DNA of 64,000 bases from Nitrospira moscoviensis (GTDB taxonomy: Bacteria; Nitrospirota; Nitrospiria; Nitrospirales; Nitrospiraceae), in NCBI RefSeq assembly GCF_001273775.1, contig NZ_CP011801.1:310001-374000 (forward strand), in the 5' to 3' direction. Under the pieces are notes generated by a model, which ran no database searches, was not told the origin of the DNA, and was given only the letters and a program-made list of their open reading frames with translations. Shown piece after piece: positions 15,051 through 23,005 of the stretch (within the stretch, counting starts at the first letter, position 1; the number at the start of each line of letters is the position of its first letter). A program made the position numbers and the translations under genes.

Positions 15051-15863
15051 ATGCAGTCGAATTCACCAAGGCCCATCCGGCCGTCCGGATGGGCCTTTCG
15101 ATTCTTATCCCTCCCCCGTAAGGTGCCGGTCCTGTTTCTCGGGCTGCTCCTGCTGCTCGCTATTTTTACCGAGTCGACTTCAGCGCAGCATGGCGCAGAG
15201 GGGTACGAGCCGGATCATGATTCCGCCTCACCGCATGAGCACCGTGGAGCGGCGTCAGCCGATGCCTGGGAAGGCTCCGTCGCCGGGGTGGCCTATTCGG
15301 AATTCAACCATCACGTGGCCGGGTGGCTGCTGGTGCTGCTTGCACTCGCCGAACTGCGTCTGGCTCTGCCGCCACCGGTGCCACGCTGGATCGGGTTCTT
15401 ATTGCCCGGAGCGCTGGGAGTCACGGGGATCTTCCTGTTGATATGGAGTGATCATGAAGCCTGGCCCATTGGATCGATGAGCCTGTCCCAGACCTTTCTC
15501 AGCGGCGACCGTGAAATCCTTCAGCACAAGATCTATGGCGTCTTGGCGTTGACGATCGCGTGCATCGAAGTGCTCCGCCGATCGGGGATGATCAGACACG
15601 CAGTCTGGATGGTCCCGCTTCCCGCCTTCGCCTTGATCGGCGGGTGGATGTTGTTCAGCCATTCTCATGGAGTTCATCCCTCCGCAGACAAGATCGCCGT
15701 CCACCATGCCATCATGGGCACGCTCGCCATCACGGCCGGCTCCTCCAAGCTCGTCGGGGTCTGGAAGAACGGCCTCTCGCTCCCCGTTTCGTCGCGCTGG
15801 GAACTCCTGTGGGCTGGATTGATTCTTCTGATCGGCGTGCAATTGCTCTTCTATAGCGAATAG
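15051..15863 (+). CDS. Histidine-rich multi-pass membrane protein
   Basis: A 270-residue inner-membrane protein of unknown function. A basic N-terminal stretch and hydrophobic segment (VPVLFLGLLLLLAIF) end in a signal-like STSAQ; then comes a His/Asp-rich outside stretch (HGAEGYEPDHDSASPHEHRG) and about six membrane segments with further histidines (FNHHVAG, HSHGVH, VHHAIMG). The pattern recalls copper-transport CopD-like proteins but is not a confident match. The ATG at 15051 has no ribosome-binding site and the upstream gene's terminator hairpin lies inside this reading frame; a GTG at 15123 is the alternative start. Confidence 0.65.
   Translation: MQSNSPRPIRPSGWAFRFLSLPRKVPVLFLGLLLLLAIFTESTSAQHGAEGYEPDHDSASPHEHRGAASADAWEGSVAGVAYSEFNHHVAGWLLVLLALAELRLALPPPVPRWIGFLLPGALGVTGIFLLIWSDHEAWPIGSMSLSQTFLSGDREILQHKIYGVLALTIACIEVLRRSGMIRHAVWMVPLPAFALIGGWMLFSHSHGVHPSADKIAVHHAIMGTLAITAGSSKLVGVWKNGLSLPVSSRWELLWAGLILLIGVQLLFYSE
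15068..15105 (+). terminator. Strong intrinsic terminator after the PCP_red gene
   Basis: A 13-bp perfect stem (15068-15080 with 15085-15097), loop CCGT, followed by TTCGATTCTT. It lies 36 bases after the stop of the PCP_red gene and overlaps the annotated start region of the next gene. Confidence 0.85.
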
Positions 15864-16127
15864 ACACGTCCGCTTCGTCCTCCCCAAAAATTCGGTGACA
15901 GAAGGAATTCGATTTTTCCTCGGCACAGCCGCCGTTTCATCTTACTATCCGGGGATGCATCGCGCCCCCCTGACTGATCAGAGCAATCCCGCCACACCGG
16001 TTCTTTTTGCTGGGACGAGCCGCGTGCCGGAAGGTGAGCAGCTAGTTTCTGCCATGTCTGCGGGGATCCTGGGACTGTGCTGTTCCCCAAGCCTCTTCAG
16101 ATGGTCCCCCGGAGGCTCGCGGCCGAG

Positions 16128-17234
16128 ATGAGATGGACATTTCAGCCGGCCGCTGAAACGTTTTCCCGTTATCGTTCTTTCTGGGACGAGATCAACCGCG
16201 CCAACGGCAATCACATCCTGCTGGACTCGGCCTTTGTCGGACCGCTGCTGTCCCACTTCGGGTCGAAGCGGATACTCCTGGGACTGCTCGATAGAGATCA
16301 CGGCCGCGGGGCCGCGCTGCTCCGCCACGTGCGGGCGGGCGCATGGGAAACCTTTACTCCTTCCCAATGTCCGCTCGGGCTGATCGTCTTGGAAGACGAC
16401 ATCGAGGCCGTTGAACAAAGCCATGCGCTGTTGAAATCGCTGCCTGGCTATCCGCTGAGCTTCTCCGTATTGCAGCAGGATCCCCTGGCAACTGCGTTCA
16501 CCGACGCGGACTGTGTTGGGTTGGCCGAAAAGATGGAGTATATTGAGACCCCCTGGCTGGCCGTGAAGGGGCGCTTTGCCGACTATTGGCAAACCCGCAA
16601 CCGCAACTTCGCCCGCAATCTCGCTCGGCAAGAACGGCGGTTAGCGGAGAAAGGGATCACCCTGGCGCTTCAGACGATCCGCGCGCCGGGCCTCGTCTCG
16701 GATTGTATCGCTCGCTACGGTGCGATGGAGTCGAACGGCTGGAAAGGCAGGGAAGGCAGCGCCGTGTCGGCGACGAACGCACAAGGACTGTTCTATCGCG
16801 AGTTGCTTGAAGGATTCTGCGAGCGGCAGGAAGGCGTCGTCTATGAGCTCACGGCCAACGGCAAGACGATCGCCAGCGACTTGTGCCTGGAGCGAAACGG
16901 ATCGCTGATGATCTTGAAAACCGCCTACGATGAAAGCCTCAACGGGATCTCACCCGGTCTCTTGCTGCATAAGTTGATCTTGCAATCCCTGTTTGCCGAA
17001 GGGCGCATCCACACGGTCGAATTCTGCGGCCGGATGGTCGAATGGAACAGGAAATGGACCAACGAGGCTCGTCGGCTCTATCATGTGAACGTGTTTCGGC
17101 ACAGGTGGGTCCTGCGGGCCCGCGAAGCCGTGAGGACTGTCGCGAGATTGTGGAGCGGCATACCGATGGGTATCGGATCGTTCGGGAAGAGGCCGGACGG
17201 ACGGCCCGCCGCAATGGAAGATCGCGTGGCCTGA
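16128..17234 (+). CDS. GNAT-fold acyltransferase of the CelD/BcsL (BioF2-like) type
   Basis: From MRWTFQPAA the product has 368 residues; earlier in-frame ATGs exist at 16077 and 16101. It has the double-GNAT plan of the family often called cellulose biosynthesis protein CelD: a first half with SFWDEINRANGNHILLDS, then the KGRFADYWQTRNRNFARNLARQERRL segment and a second GNAT core (FYRELLEGFCERQEGVVYELTANGKTIASDLCLERNGSLMILKTAYDE). Such proteins transfer acyl or aminoacyl groups, commonly in surface polysaccharide loci. It is followed directly by the carbamoyltransferase, so a shared substrate is likely. Confidence 0.8.
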   Translation: MRWTFQPAAETFSRYRSFWDEINRANGNHILLDSAFVGPLLSHFGSKRILLGLLDRDHGRGAALLRHVRAGAWETFTPSQCPLGLIVLEDDIEAVEQSHALLKSLPGYPLSFSVLQQDPLATAFTDADCVGLAEKMEYIETPWLAVKGRFADYWQTRNRNFARNLARQERRLAEKGITLALQTIRAPGLVSDCIARYGAMESNGWKGREGSAVSATNAQGLFYRELLEGFCERQEGVVYELTANGKTIASDLCLERNGSLMILKTAYDESLNGISPGLLLHKLILQSLFAEGRIHTVEFCGRMVEWNRKWTNEARRLYHVNVFRHRWVLRAREAVRTVARLWSGIPMGIGSFGKRPDGRPAAMEDRVA

Positions 17235-17271
17235 CCGCCGTGATCGATGTCAGTTCGTGAGTGACGGTGGC

Positions 17272-19119
17272 ATGACCTATATCCTGGGACTCTCAGCCTA
17301 CTATCATGACAGCGCAGCCTGCCTCATTCGGGATGGAGAGATCGTCGCGGCGGCGCAAGAGGAGCGCTTCAACCGCAAGAAGCACTACGCCGGATTCCCG
17401 GCGCAGGCCGTCCGTTACTGCCTCAAGGCCGGCGGGATCTCGCTCGCCGAGCTGACCTACGTCGTCTTTTACGATAAGCCCCTCCTGAAGTTTGAGCGGC
17501 TTCTGGAAACGTACCTCGCCTTTGCCCCCGCCGGGCTTCGATCGTTCCTTGCCGCGATGCCGGTGTGGCTGAAAGAGAAGCTCCTGCTCAAATCGCAACT
17601 GCAAAAGGAATTGTCCTCCCTGCACCCGACCGCGTCCAAGGTCGGGTCGCTTCCGATTCTGTTCGGCGAGCACCACGAGTCCCATGCGGCCTCGGCTTTC
17701 TATCCGTCGCCGTACGAGCGCGCGGCGGTGCTCTGCATGGACGGAGTCGGCGAATGGGCCACCACGTCGGCCTGGGTAGGAGAAGGACAGGCCCTGACCC
17801 CGCTGTGGGAGATTCCCTTTCCGCATTCCCTGGGGCTTCTCTATTCGGCCTTCACCTACTACACCGGTTTCAAAGTCAACTCGGGCGAGTACAAGGTGAT
17901 GGGGCTGGCTCCTTATGGGAAGCCGAAGTACGTCCAAGCGATCTACGATCACTTGGTCGATCTGAAAGCCGACGGCACATTCCGCCTCAACATGACGTAC
18001 TTCAATTATTGCACCGGACTCACGATGACCGGATCGCAGTTCGACCGCTTGTTCGGCGGGCCGCCCAGAAAGCCGGAGAGCCCCTTGACCCAGCGGGAGA
18101 TGGACCTGGCTCGGTCTATTCAGGACGTGACCGAAGAGGTGATGCTGCGGCTGAGCCGTACGCTGCATCGGGAAACCCGGATGGACCAGCTCTGTCTCGC
18201 GGGAGGGGTGGCCTTGAACTGTGTCGGGAACGGAAGAATCCTCCGCGAAGGACCCTTCACGGGGCTTTGGATCCAGCCAGCGGCGGGCGATGCCGGGGCC
18301 GCAGTGGGCGCGGCGCTGGCGGCCTGGCACCGGTTCGAAGATCAGCCGCGCCGCCCGGCGCCGACCGGCGACGGGATGAAGGGAACATATCTGGGACCGG
18401 CCTTTAGCGACGAAACAATCGAGCAGGCGCTCGCGACAAGGGGCGCCGCCTACAGCCGGCTGCCCGATCATATCCTCTTCGATCGGGTGACGGACGAGTT
18501 GGCTGCGGGAAAAATCGTGGGGTGGTTTCAGGGGCGCATGGAGTTCGGCCCTCGGGCGCTCGGCGGACGGAGTATTCTAGGAGATGCGAGAAATCCCACA
18601 ATGCAATCCGTGATGAACCTCAAGATCAAGTACCGGGAATCCTTTCGGCCGTTTGCTCCCTCGGTGCTCAGAGAGCGCGTGTCCGACTACTTCGATATGG
18701 CGGTCGACAGCCCCTACATGCTCCTGGTCGCCCCCGTAGCCGGCAAGCGACGGCTGCCGACCACCAACCAGGACGGTGATCGGTGGGGAATCGAGCGGCT
18801 CAATATTCCACGATCCGATATTCCAGCGGTGACCCATGTGGATTATTCCGCTCGTGTTCAAACCGTCCACGAAGACACGAATCCCCGCTACTATGCGCTC
18901 CTGAAAGCTTTTGAAGCCAAGACCGGCTGCGCGGTTCTGGTGAATACCTCGTTCAACGTCCGAGGGGAGCCGATTGTCTGCACCCCGGACGACGCCTATC
19001 GGTGTTTTATGCGGACCGGTATGGACGTGCTGGTCATCGAAAACTGCCTGCTGCAGAAAGCGGATCAGAAGCCATTGGACGGAGATTCCAACTGGCAGGA
19101 AGAGTTTTCGCTGGATTGA
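17272..19119 (+). CDS. NodU/SxtI-family carbamoyltransferase
   Basis: A 615-residue O-carbamoyltransferase from MTYILGLSAYYHDSA (an upstream GTG at 17257 is also open). Such enzymes use carbamoyl phosphate and ATP to carbamoylate a hydroxyl group. The N-terminal Kae1-like domain has HDSA, EERFNR and the metal-binding HHESHAASAF; the C-terminal TobZ/NodU domain has GWFQGRMEFGPRALGGRSILGD and LVNTSFNVRGEPIVCT. It is followed by SxtJ-like, DUF5989-like and SGNH hydrolase genes, the same order as sxtI-J-K-L in saxitoxin clusters. The substrate here is more likely a surface glycan or lipid; that is inference from the CelD-like neighbour. Confidence 0.92.
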   Translation: MTYILGLSAYYHDSAACLIRDGEIVAAAQEERFNRKKHYAGFPAQAVRYCLKAGGISLAELTYVVFYDKPLLKFERLLETYLAFAPAGLRSFLAAMPVWLKEKLLLKSQLQKELSSLHPTASKVGSLPILFGEHHESHAASAFYPSPYERAAVLCMDGVGEWATTSAWVGEGQALTPLWEIPFPHSLGLLYSAFTYYTGFKVNSGEYKVMGLAPYGKPKYVQAIYDHLVDLKADGTFRLNMTYFNYCTGLTMTGSQFDRLFGGPPRKPESPLTQREMDLARSIQDVTEEVMLRLSRTLHRETRMDQLCLAGGVALNCVGNGRILREGPFTGLWIQPAAGDAGAAVGAALAAWHRFEDQPRRPAPTGDGMKGTYLGPAFSDETIEQALATRGAAYSRLPDHILFDRVTDELAAGKIVGWFQGRMEFGPRALGGRSILGDARNPTMQSVMNLKIKYRESFRPFAPSVLRERVSDYFDMAVDSPYMLLVAPVAGKRRLPTTNQDGDRWGIERLNIPRSDIPAVTHVDYSARVQTVHEDTNPRYYALLKAFEAKTGCAVLVNTSFNVRGEPIVCTPDDAYRCFMRTGMDVLVIENCLLQKADQKPLDGDSNWQEEFSLD

Positions 19120-19132
19120 AGGGGAGAGAGCC

Positions 19133-19522
19133 ATGCAGGACGGCGACGGAAAGGCGCTTCGTTCGTTCGGTTTGATTGTGGGAGGGGTCTTTGCGGCCAT
19201 CGGCGCCGGCCCCCTGCTATTCGGTCGGGGCCTCCGAGGCTGGGCGCTTCTGTTGGGCGGCCTACTCATCGTGTCAGGCGTGGCGTGGCCCGCTGCTCTG
19301 CAACCGGTCTACCGGATCTGGATGGCCGCCGGCCATGTGCTGGGACGGATCAACACGGCCGTGCTCCTCAGCGTCGTGTTCTTCGGCCTCATCACTCCGA
19401 TGGCGGTGGTGATGCGAATGCTCGGCAGAGATCCCATGCGGCGGAGTTTGGCGCCCCAGGCGGAGAGCTATCGGGTCGTGCGAGGGGCGCGACCGGGAGC
19501 GCACATGAAGCGCCAATTCTAG
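19133..19522 (+). CDS. SxtJ-like small membrane protein
   Basis: A 129-residue protein from MQDGDGKALRSFG, preceded by GGGGAGAG. Three hydrophobic segments are visible: FGLIVGGVFAAIGAGPLLF, WALLLGGLLIVSGVAW and NTAVLLSVVFFGLITPMAVVMRML, followed by a basic tail (RDPMRR). This matches the SxtJ family, which occurs next to NodU-type carbamoyltransferases. Molecular role unknown; membrane anchoring of the carbamoyltransferase is a plausible idea. Confidence 0.82.
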   Translation: MQDGDGKALRSFGLIVGGVFAAIGAGPLLFGRGLRGWALLLGGLLIVSGVAWPAALQPVYRIWMAAGHVLGRINTAVLLSVVFFGLITPMAVVMRMLGRDPMRRSLAPQAESYRVVRGARPGAHMKRQF

Positions 19523-19535
19523 AAAAAGGAGCCCT

Positions 19536-19688
19536 ATGAAGGAATTGCTCGGCGAGCTGTGGGCGTTCATGCGCGAGCGCAAGAAGTTTTGGCTTCTGCC
19601 GATTTTTGTCGTGCTCATTTTGCTCGGCACGCTGATGATCCTGGCGCAGGGCTCCGCGGTCGCCCCGTTTATCTACACCTTGTTTTGA
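19536..19688 (+). CDS. DUF5989/SxtK-like 50-residue membrane peptide
   Basis: A short gene with a clear AAAAGGAG site 6 bases before ATG. It encodes MKELLGELWAFMRERKKFWL followed by one membrane segment (LPIFVVLILLGTLMILAQGS) and the tail AVAPFIYTLF. The ELWxFMRxRKKFWLLP signature and the length identify the DUF5989 family that accompanies SxtJ and the carbamoyltransferase. It starts 13 bases after the SxtJ-like stop. No biochemical function is known. Confidence 0.85.
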   Translation: MKELLGELWAFMRERKKFWLLPIFVVLILLGTLMILAQGSAVAPFIYTLF

Positions 19689-19714
19689 GCGGATCTATTC
19701 ACGACGGTATCACC

Positions 19715-20908
19715 ATGGCGCTTCGCGAACGCATCGAGAGAACGCTGGTGTGGGTGAGGGACGCGTGGAGCATCGCGGGAATATCCCTGCTCTTGCTCAT
19801 CGTGGGGCATTACGCCGTCGGGGCCGCCTTGGGCCTCAGGCAGGGCTCCGGCGGCTCCGGTGGATCGGACCCTCGGGCCAACCTTCCGGTCTACGACGGT
19901 TTCCCGGAGAAACATGCATTTTGGAAAGAGCAACTCGAGGCGCGGAAGGCGAACCACTTCGAGCCGTACGTCCATTGGAAGAAAGACGGATTCACCGGCA
20001 CCTACACGAACATCAGCCCGGACGGCGTTCGACGCACGGTCAAACAGCAGAAAGAGGCCGGGACGACGACCGTGTACATGTTCGGCGGTTCCGCGCTCTG
20101 GGGAGACGGCGTCCCGGATCAAGAGACCATCCCCTCCCTCGTGCAGTCGGCGCTGGGTGGCGCCTACGACGTCTATAACTTCGGCGAAATCGGCTATGTG
20201 TCCGCGCAGGAACTGAACGCACTGCTCTATCTCCTGAGCTTCGGGAATACTCCGGACATCGTGATATTCTATGACGGAGTGAATGACGGCTATGCGGGCG
20301 CCTATTCGCCCGCCATCCCGCGCGATCCCGAAAACCTCCGGGAGAAATATAAGCGGGAACGCCACCCACCGAGCCCGGTGGTGGAGCTTTTCAACCGCAC
20401 CACCTACAAGCTGCTGGGCGACTATCTCATCGCCAAATTGGCCGGCGGCGGTGGTGCCAGCCATGCGTGGGATGAAAAAGTCGCGCCGCATATCGAACAG
20501 AACGCCAAGGCCGTGCTCGACGTCTACGAGGCCCACATCAGGCAAGTGAAGGCGCTCGCGGCGGAATACGGCTTCAAGCCGTTGTTTTTCTGGCAACCCA
20601 ATCTCCTCAGCTTGACGAGAACGGTCTTGCCGTATGAGCAAGACATCATTAACGGACATTCTCCCGTGATGGTCCGGTCGCAAACCGCCGTGTATGAGCA
20701 GGCCCGACGTCGGCTGTCAGGACGTGAGCGAGAAGGGATCGTTTTCTTGGGAAATGTCTTCGATAGCGTCCAGGAACCGATTTACATCGACTATGTCCAC
20801 TTGGGCCGACGAGGGAACGAAATTATTGCCGATGAAATGGTGAAATCGCTGCGGAACTATGAGGGCCTTCCGCATGTGGTGAAAGAACACCGCCTTTCAC
20901 GGTCGTGA
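19715..20908 (+). CDS. SGNH/GDSL-family hydrolase, membrane anchored
   Basis: A 397-residue product from MALRERIERTLVWV with one N-terminal membrane segment (SIAGISLLLLIVGHYAVGAAL) and a periplasmic-type esterase domain. SGNH blocks seen: block I FGGSALWGDGV (nucleophile Ser), block II NFGEIGYVS, block III FYDGVNDG, and block V IDYVHLGRRGNEIIA with the Asp and His of the catalytic triad. Likely an O-acyl esterase or acyltransferase acting on an envelope polymer. It ends the acyltransferase-carbamoyltransferase cassette and corresponds in position to sxtL, which is also a GDSL-type hydrolase. Confidence 0.85.
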   Translation: MALRERIERTLVWVRDAWSIAGISLLLLIVGHYAVGAALGLRQGSGGSGGSDPRANLPVYDGFPEKHAFWKEQLEARKANHFEPYVHWKKDGFTGTYTNISPDGVRRTVKQQKEAGTTTVYMFGGSALWGDGVPDQETIPSLVQSALGGAYDVYNFGEIGYVSAQELNALLYLLSFGNTPDIVIFYDGVNDGYAGAYSPAIPRDPENLREKYKRERHPPSPVVELFNRTTYKLLGDYLIAKLAGGGGASHAWDEKVAPHIEQNAKAVLDVYEAHIRQVKALAAEYGFKPLFFWQPNLLSLTRTVLPYEQDIINGHSPVMVRSQTAVYEQARRRLSGREREGIVFLGNVFDSVQEPIYIDYVHLGRRGNEIIADEMVKSLRNYEGLPHVVKEHRLSRS

Positions 20909-21004
20909 GCGATCCTCCGCCTGACGGCCGGCCTCCTTCGCCGTTCGGTTCCACCGGCTCGACGATGTCTCCCGCCAGAGCTTTCGGGGGAACCCGCGCG
21001 TCAA

Positions 21005-21033
21005 TTGACACTTCCGGCAGCCCTGTGTTACCT
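21005..21033 (+). promoter_or_regulatory. Possible promoter of yebC-ruvAB
   Basis: A perfect TTGACA (21005-21010), 17-base spacer and a weak -10 TTACCT (21028-21033), in the 189-base gap before yebC. Confidence 0.45.
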
Positions 21034-21065
21034 GTACGAATCCCAAATCAAACCGCGAGGCAGAT

Positions 21066-21086
21066 CTGGATCGGATGCCGATCCAG
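21066..21086 (+). promoter_or_regulatory. Perfect hairpin just upstream of the yebC ribosome-binding site
   Basis: Nine base pairs (21066-21074 with 21078-21086) with a 3-base ATG loop, directly abutting the GGGGAGGG ribosome-binding site. No U tract, so it is not a terminator. It could be an operator or a leader structure that affects translation start. Confidence 0.4.
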
Positions 21087-21097
21087 GGGAGGGTTCC

Positions 21098-21856
21098 ATG
21101 GGCGGCCATAGCCATTGGGCGACGATCAAACGCCACAAATCCGCGCAGGACGCCAAGCGTGGCAAGATCTTTACCCGCATCATCCGTGAGTTGACCATCG
21201 CGGCTCGATCCGGCGGCGATCCGGACGGCAATCCCCGCCTGCGCCTCGCGATCGCCAAGGCTAAGGAAGCCAACATGCCCGGCGATACCATGAAAAAGGC
21301 GATCCAACGGGGAACCGGCGAGCTCCCGGGTGTCACGTACGAAGAATTTTCATTGGAAGGATACGGTCCCGGCGGGACGGCGCTGCTCATTGAAATCACC
21401 AGCGACAACCGTAACCGGACCGTCGCGGAAATCCGCAGCCTGCTCACCAAAAACCACGGCAACATGGCCGAGGCCGGCTCCGTCGCCTGGCAGTTCCAGA
21501 AGAAGGGCCTGATTACGATCGAGAAGGGTAAGGTGGACGAAGACACGTTGCTCAGCCTCGCGCTCGATGCGGGGGCTGAAGACGTGAAGGTCGGTGAAAA
21601 GGTGTATGAAGTCGTGACGAGCCCCCAGGATTTTGAAGCGGTGAAAAAGGCGTTAGGCGATGCCAAGATCGAGACGGCCTTGGCCGAGATCACCTACATT
21701 CCCCAAAATACGATCCGCCTGGAAGAGAAGTCCGCCGAGCAGATGCTCAAACTCATGGAAGTCATGGATGAGCACGATGACGTGCAGAAAGTGCACGCAA
21801 ATTTCGACATCCCCGATGAAGTGATGGAAAAGGTGGCGGCCACCGCCGCGGGATAG
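21098..21856 (+). CDS. yebC: YebC/PmpR-family protein
   Basis: A 252-residue protein with the invariant start MGGHSHWATIKRHK-AQDAKRGKIF, preceded by GGGGAGGG. Family members act as DNA-binding regulators or, in some lineages, as translation factors that relieve stalling on proline-rich stretches. It lies directly upstream of ruvA, a conserved neighbourhood (yebC-ruvC-ruvA-ruvB); ruvC is not present at this position here. Length and internal blocks (GGTALLIEITSDNRNRTVAEIR) are normal. Confidence 0.95.
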   Translation: MGGHSHWATIKRHKSAQDAKRGKIFTRIIRELTIAARSGGDPDGNPRLRLAIAKAKEANMPGDTMKKAIQRGTGELPGVTYEEFSLEGYGPGGTALLIEITSDNRNRTVAEIRSLLTKNHGNMAEAGSVAWQFQKKGLITIEKGKVDEDTLLSLALDAGAEDVKVGEKVYEVVTSPQDFEAVKKALGDAKIETALAEITYIPQNTIRLEEKSAEQMLKLMEVMDEHDDVQKVHANFDIPDEVMEKVAATAAG

Positions 21857-21904
21857 GCCCTGCGGCATGGCGCCATCCGGCACAGGTCAAACAGACTGGA
21901 TGAG

Positions 21905-22513
21905 ATGATCGCCTTTCTGACGGGGCGGTTGGCGTTCAAATCCCCCACTCACCTCACGCTCGATGTGCAGGGAGTCGGCTACGAAGTCCATATTCCCCTC
22001 AGCACGTACTACGCCCTTCCGAATCTCGACGAGACCACCGCGCTCAACATCCATACGCATTTGCGTGAAGATGCGATCCAGTTATTCGGCTTTTTGTCGC
22101 AAGCCGAAAAGGAATCGTTTTTGCTCCTGACCACCGTATCGGGAATCGGCCCGAAGCTGGCCCTGAGCGTGTTGTCGAGTCTCTCGGTGACCGATCTGCT
22201 CTCCGCCATCCAATCGGAAGATGTCGACAAACTTTCGACGGTGCCGGGCATCGGCAAAAAGTCGGCCGGCCGCATCGCGCTCGAGCTCAAGGATAAGGTG
22301 GGCAAGATTCACCTGCCCGGTGCGTCGCGCGCCGTGGCGGATCAATCCGACCTGGGAGGTCCCTACGAGGATGCCTGGTCGGCACTGGTCAATCTCGGCT
22401 ATCGTCCGCAGGACGCGAGGGACGCCCTGAAACGGGTCTCCAAGAAATCCAACGGACCCGTTGTGCTCCAAGAATTGATTCGTGAAGGGCTGAAAGAGCT
22501 GACAAGGGGGTAA
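21905..22513 (+). CDS. ruvA: Holliday junction branch migration protein RuvA
   Basis: RuvA binds the four-way DNA junction and loads RuvB rings on two arms. The 202-residue protein begins MIAFLTGRL, has the N-terminal OB-fold, two helix-hairpin-helix motifs (TVSGIGPKLAL and TVPGIGKKSAGRIALEL) and the small C-terminal domain that contacts RuvB (DAWSALVNLGYRPQDARDAL). It is separated from ruvB by a secreted Cys-rich protein gene, which starts 2 bases after it. Confidence 0.96.
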   Translation: MIAFLTGRLAFKSPTHLTLDVQGVGYEVHIPLSTYYALPNLDETTALNIHTHLREDAIQLFGFLSQAEKESFLLLTTVSGIGPKLALSVLSSLSVTDLLSAIQSEDVDKLSTVPGIGKKSAGRIALELKDKVGKIHLPGASRAVADQSDLGGPYEDAWSALVNLGYRPQDARDALKRVSKKSNGPVVLQELIREGLKELTRG

Positions 22514-22515
22514 GC

Positions 22516-22995
22516 ATGTCTCGATGTTTCCGGACGACCCACTTCCTCGGCCGATCTGTTGTGGCGCTGGCGTTGACCACGATCCCCGTCGCCGGTTTGG
22601 CCGAAGACGCCAAGGAGCCGAAAAGCATCAGGATGACCTGCGGGGCCTGCCCGGAGGGCTACGCGACAACCGGTGTCACGCAATCGCCGGAAGTGTGCAA
22701 GGACGGAGATCCCACGTTGGTGCAATGTGTGCCTATCGGCGCCAACATGTTGCCGGTCTGCGGGTCCTGTCCGGAGGGGTACAACGAGATCGGCAGTTCG
22801 TCAGTGCCGGCCCGCTGCGGCAGCAAGGACGGAGGCCGGTTGACGCAATGCCAATTACGGAGCATGGAGTCGAATCTGCCGGATCCGACTCAGGGATTCA
22901 AAAAGTGCCCGCCCGACTGCGGCAGCACCGCAACACCGGGGCAAGGCGCCCTCCCGCCGCCGCCCAAATATCAACCGGCTCCCGAGAACAAGTGA
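22516..22995 (+). CDS. Secreted cysteine-rich protein with two CxxCPEGY repeats
   Basis: A 159-residue protein with a signal peptide ([19 protein letters not shown]). The mature part has two similar repeats of about 30 residues, [12 protein letters not shown]...C...VQC and [12 protein letters not shown]...RC...TQC, followed by KKCPPDCG and a proline-rich tail. Even numbers and spacing of cysteines suggest disulfide-bonded export to the periplasm. The family was not recognised. Its place between ruvA and ruvB (2 and 10 bases away) is odd for an envelope protein and shows that it is co-transcribed with them. Confidence 0.75.
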   Translation: MSRCFRTTHFLGRSVVALALTTIPVAGLAEDAKEPKSIRMTCGACPEGYATTGVTQSPEVCKDGDPTLVQCVPIGANMLPVCGSCPEGYNEIGSSSVPARCGSKDGGRLTQCQLRSMESNLPDPTQGFKKCPPDCGSTATPGQGALPPPPKYQPAPENK

Positions 22996-23005
22996 AAGAG
23001 CCTCG

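Noticed and set aside
16128..20908. A saxitoxin-type toxin pathway
   Set aside because: Only the carbamoyltransferase, SxtJ-like, SxtK-like and GDSL genes are alike; the polyketide-like starter enzyme, amidinotransferase and oxygenases are missing.
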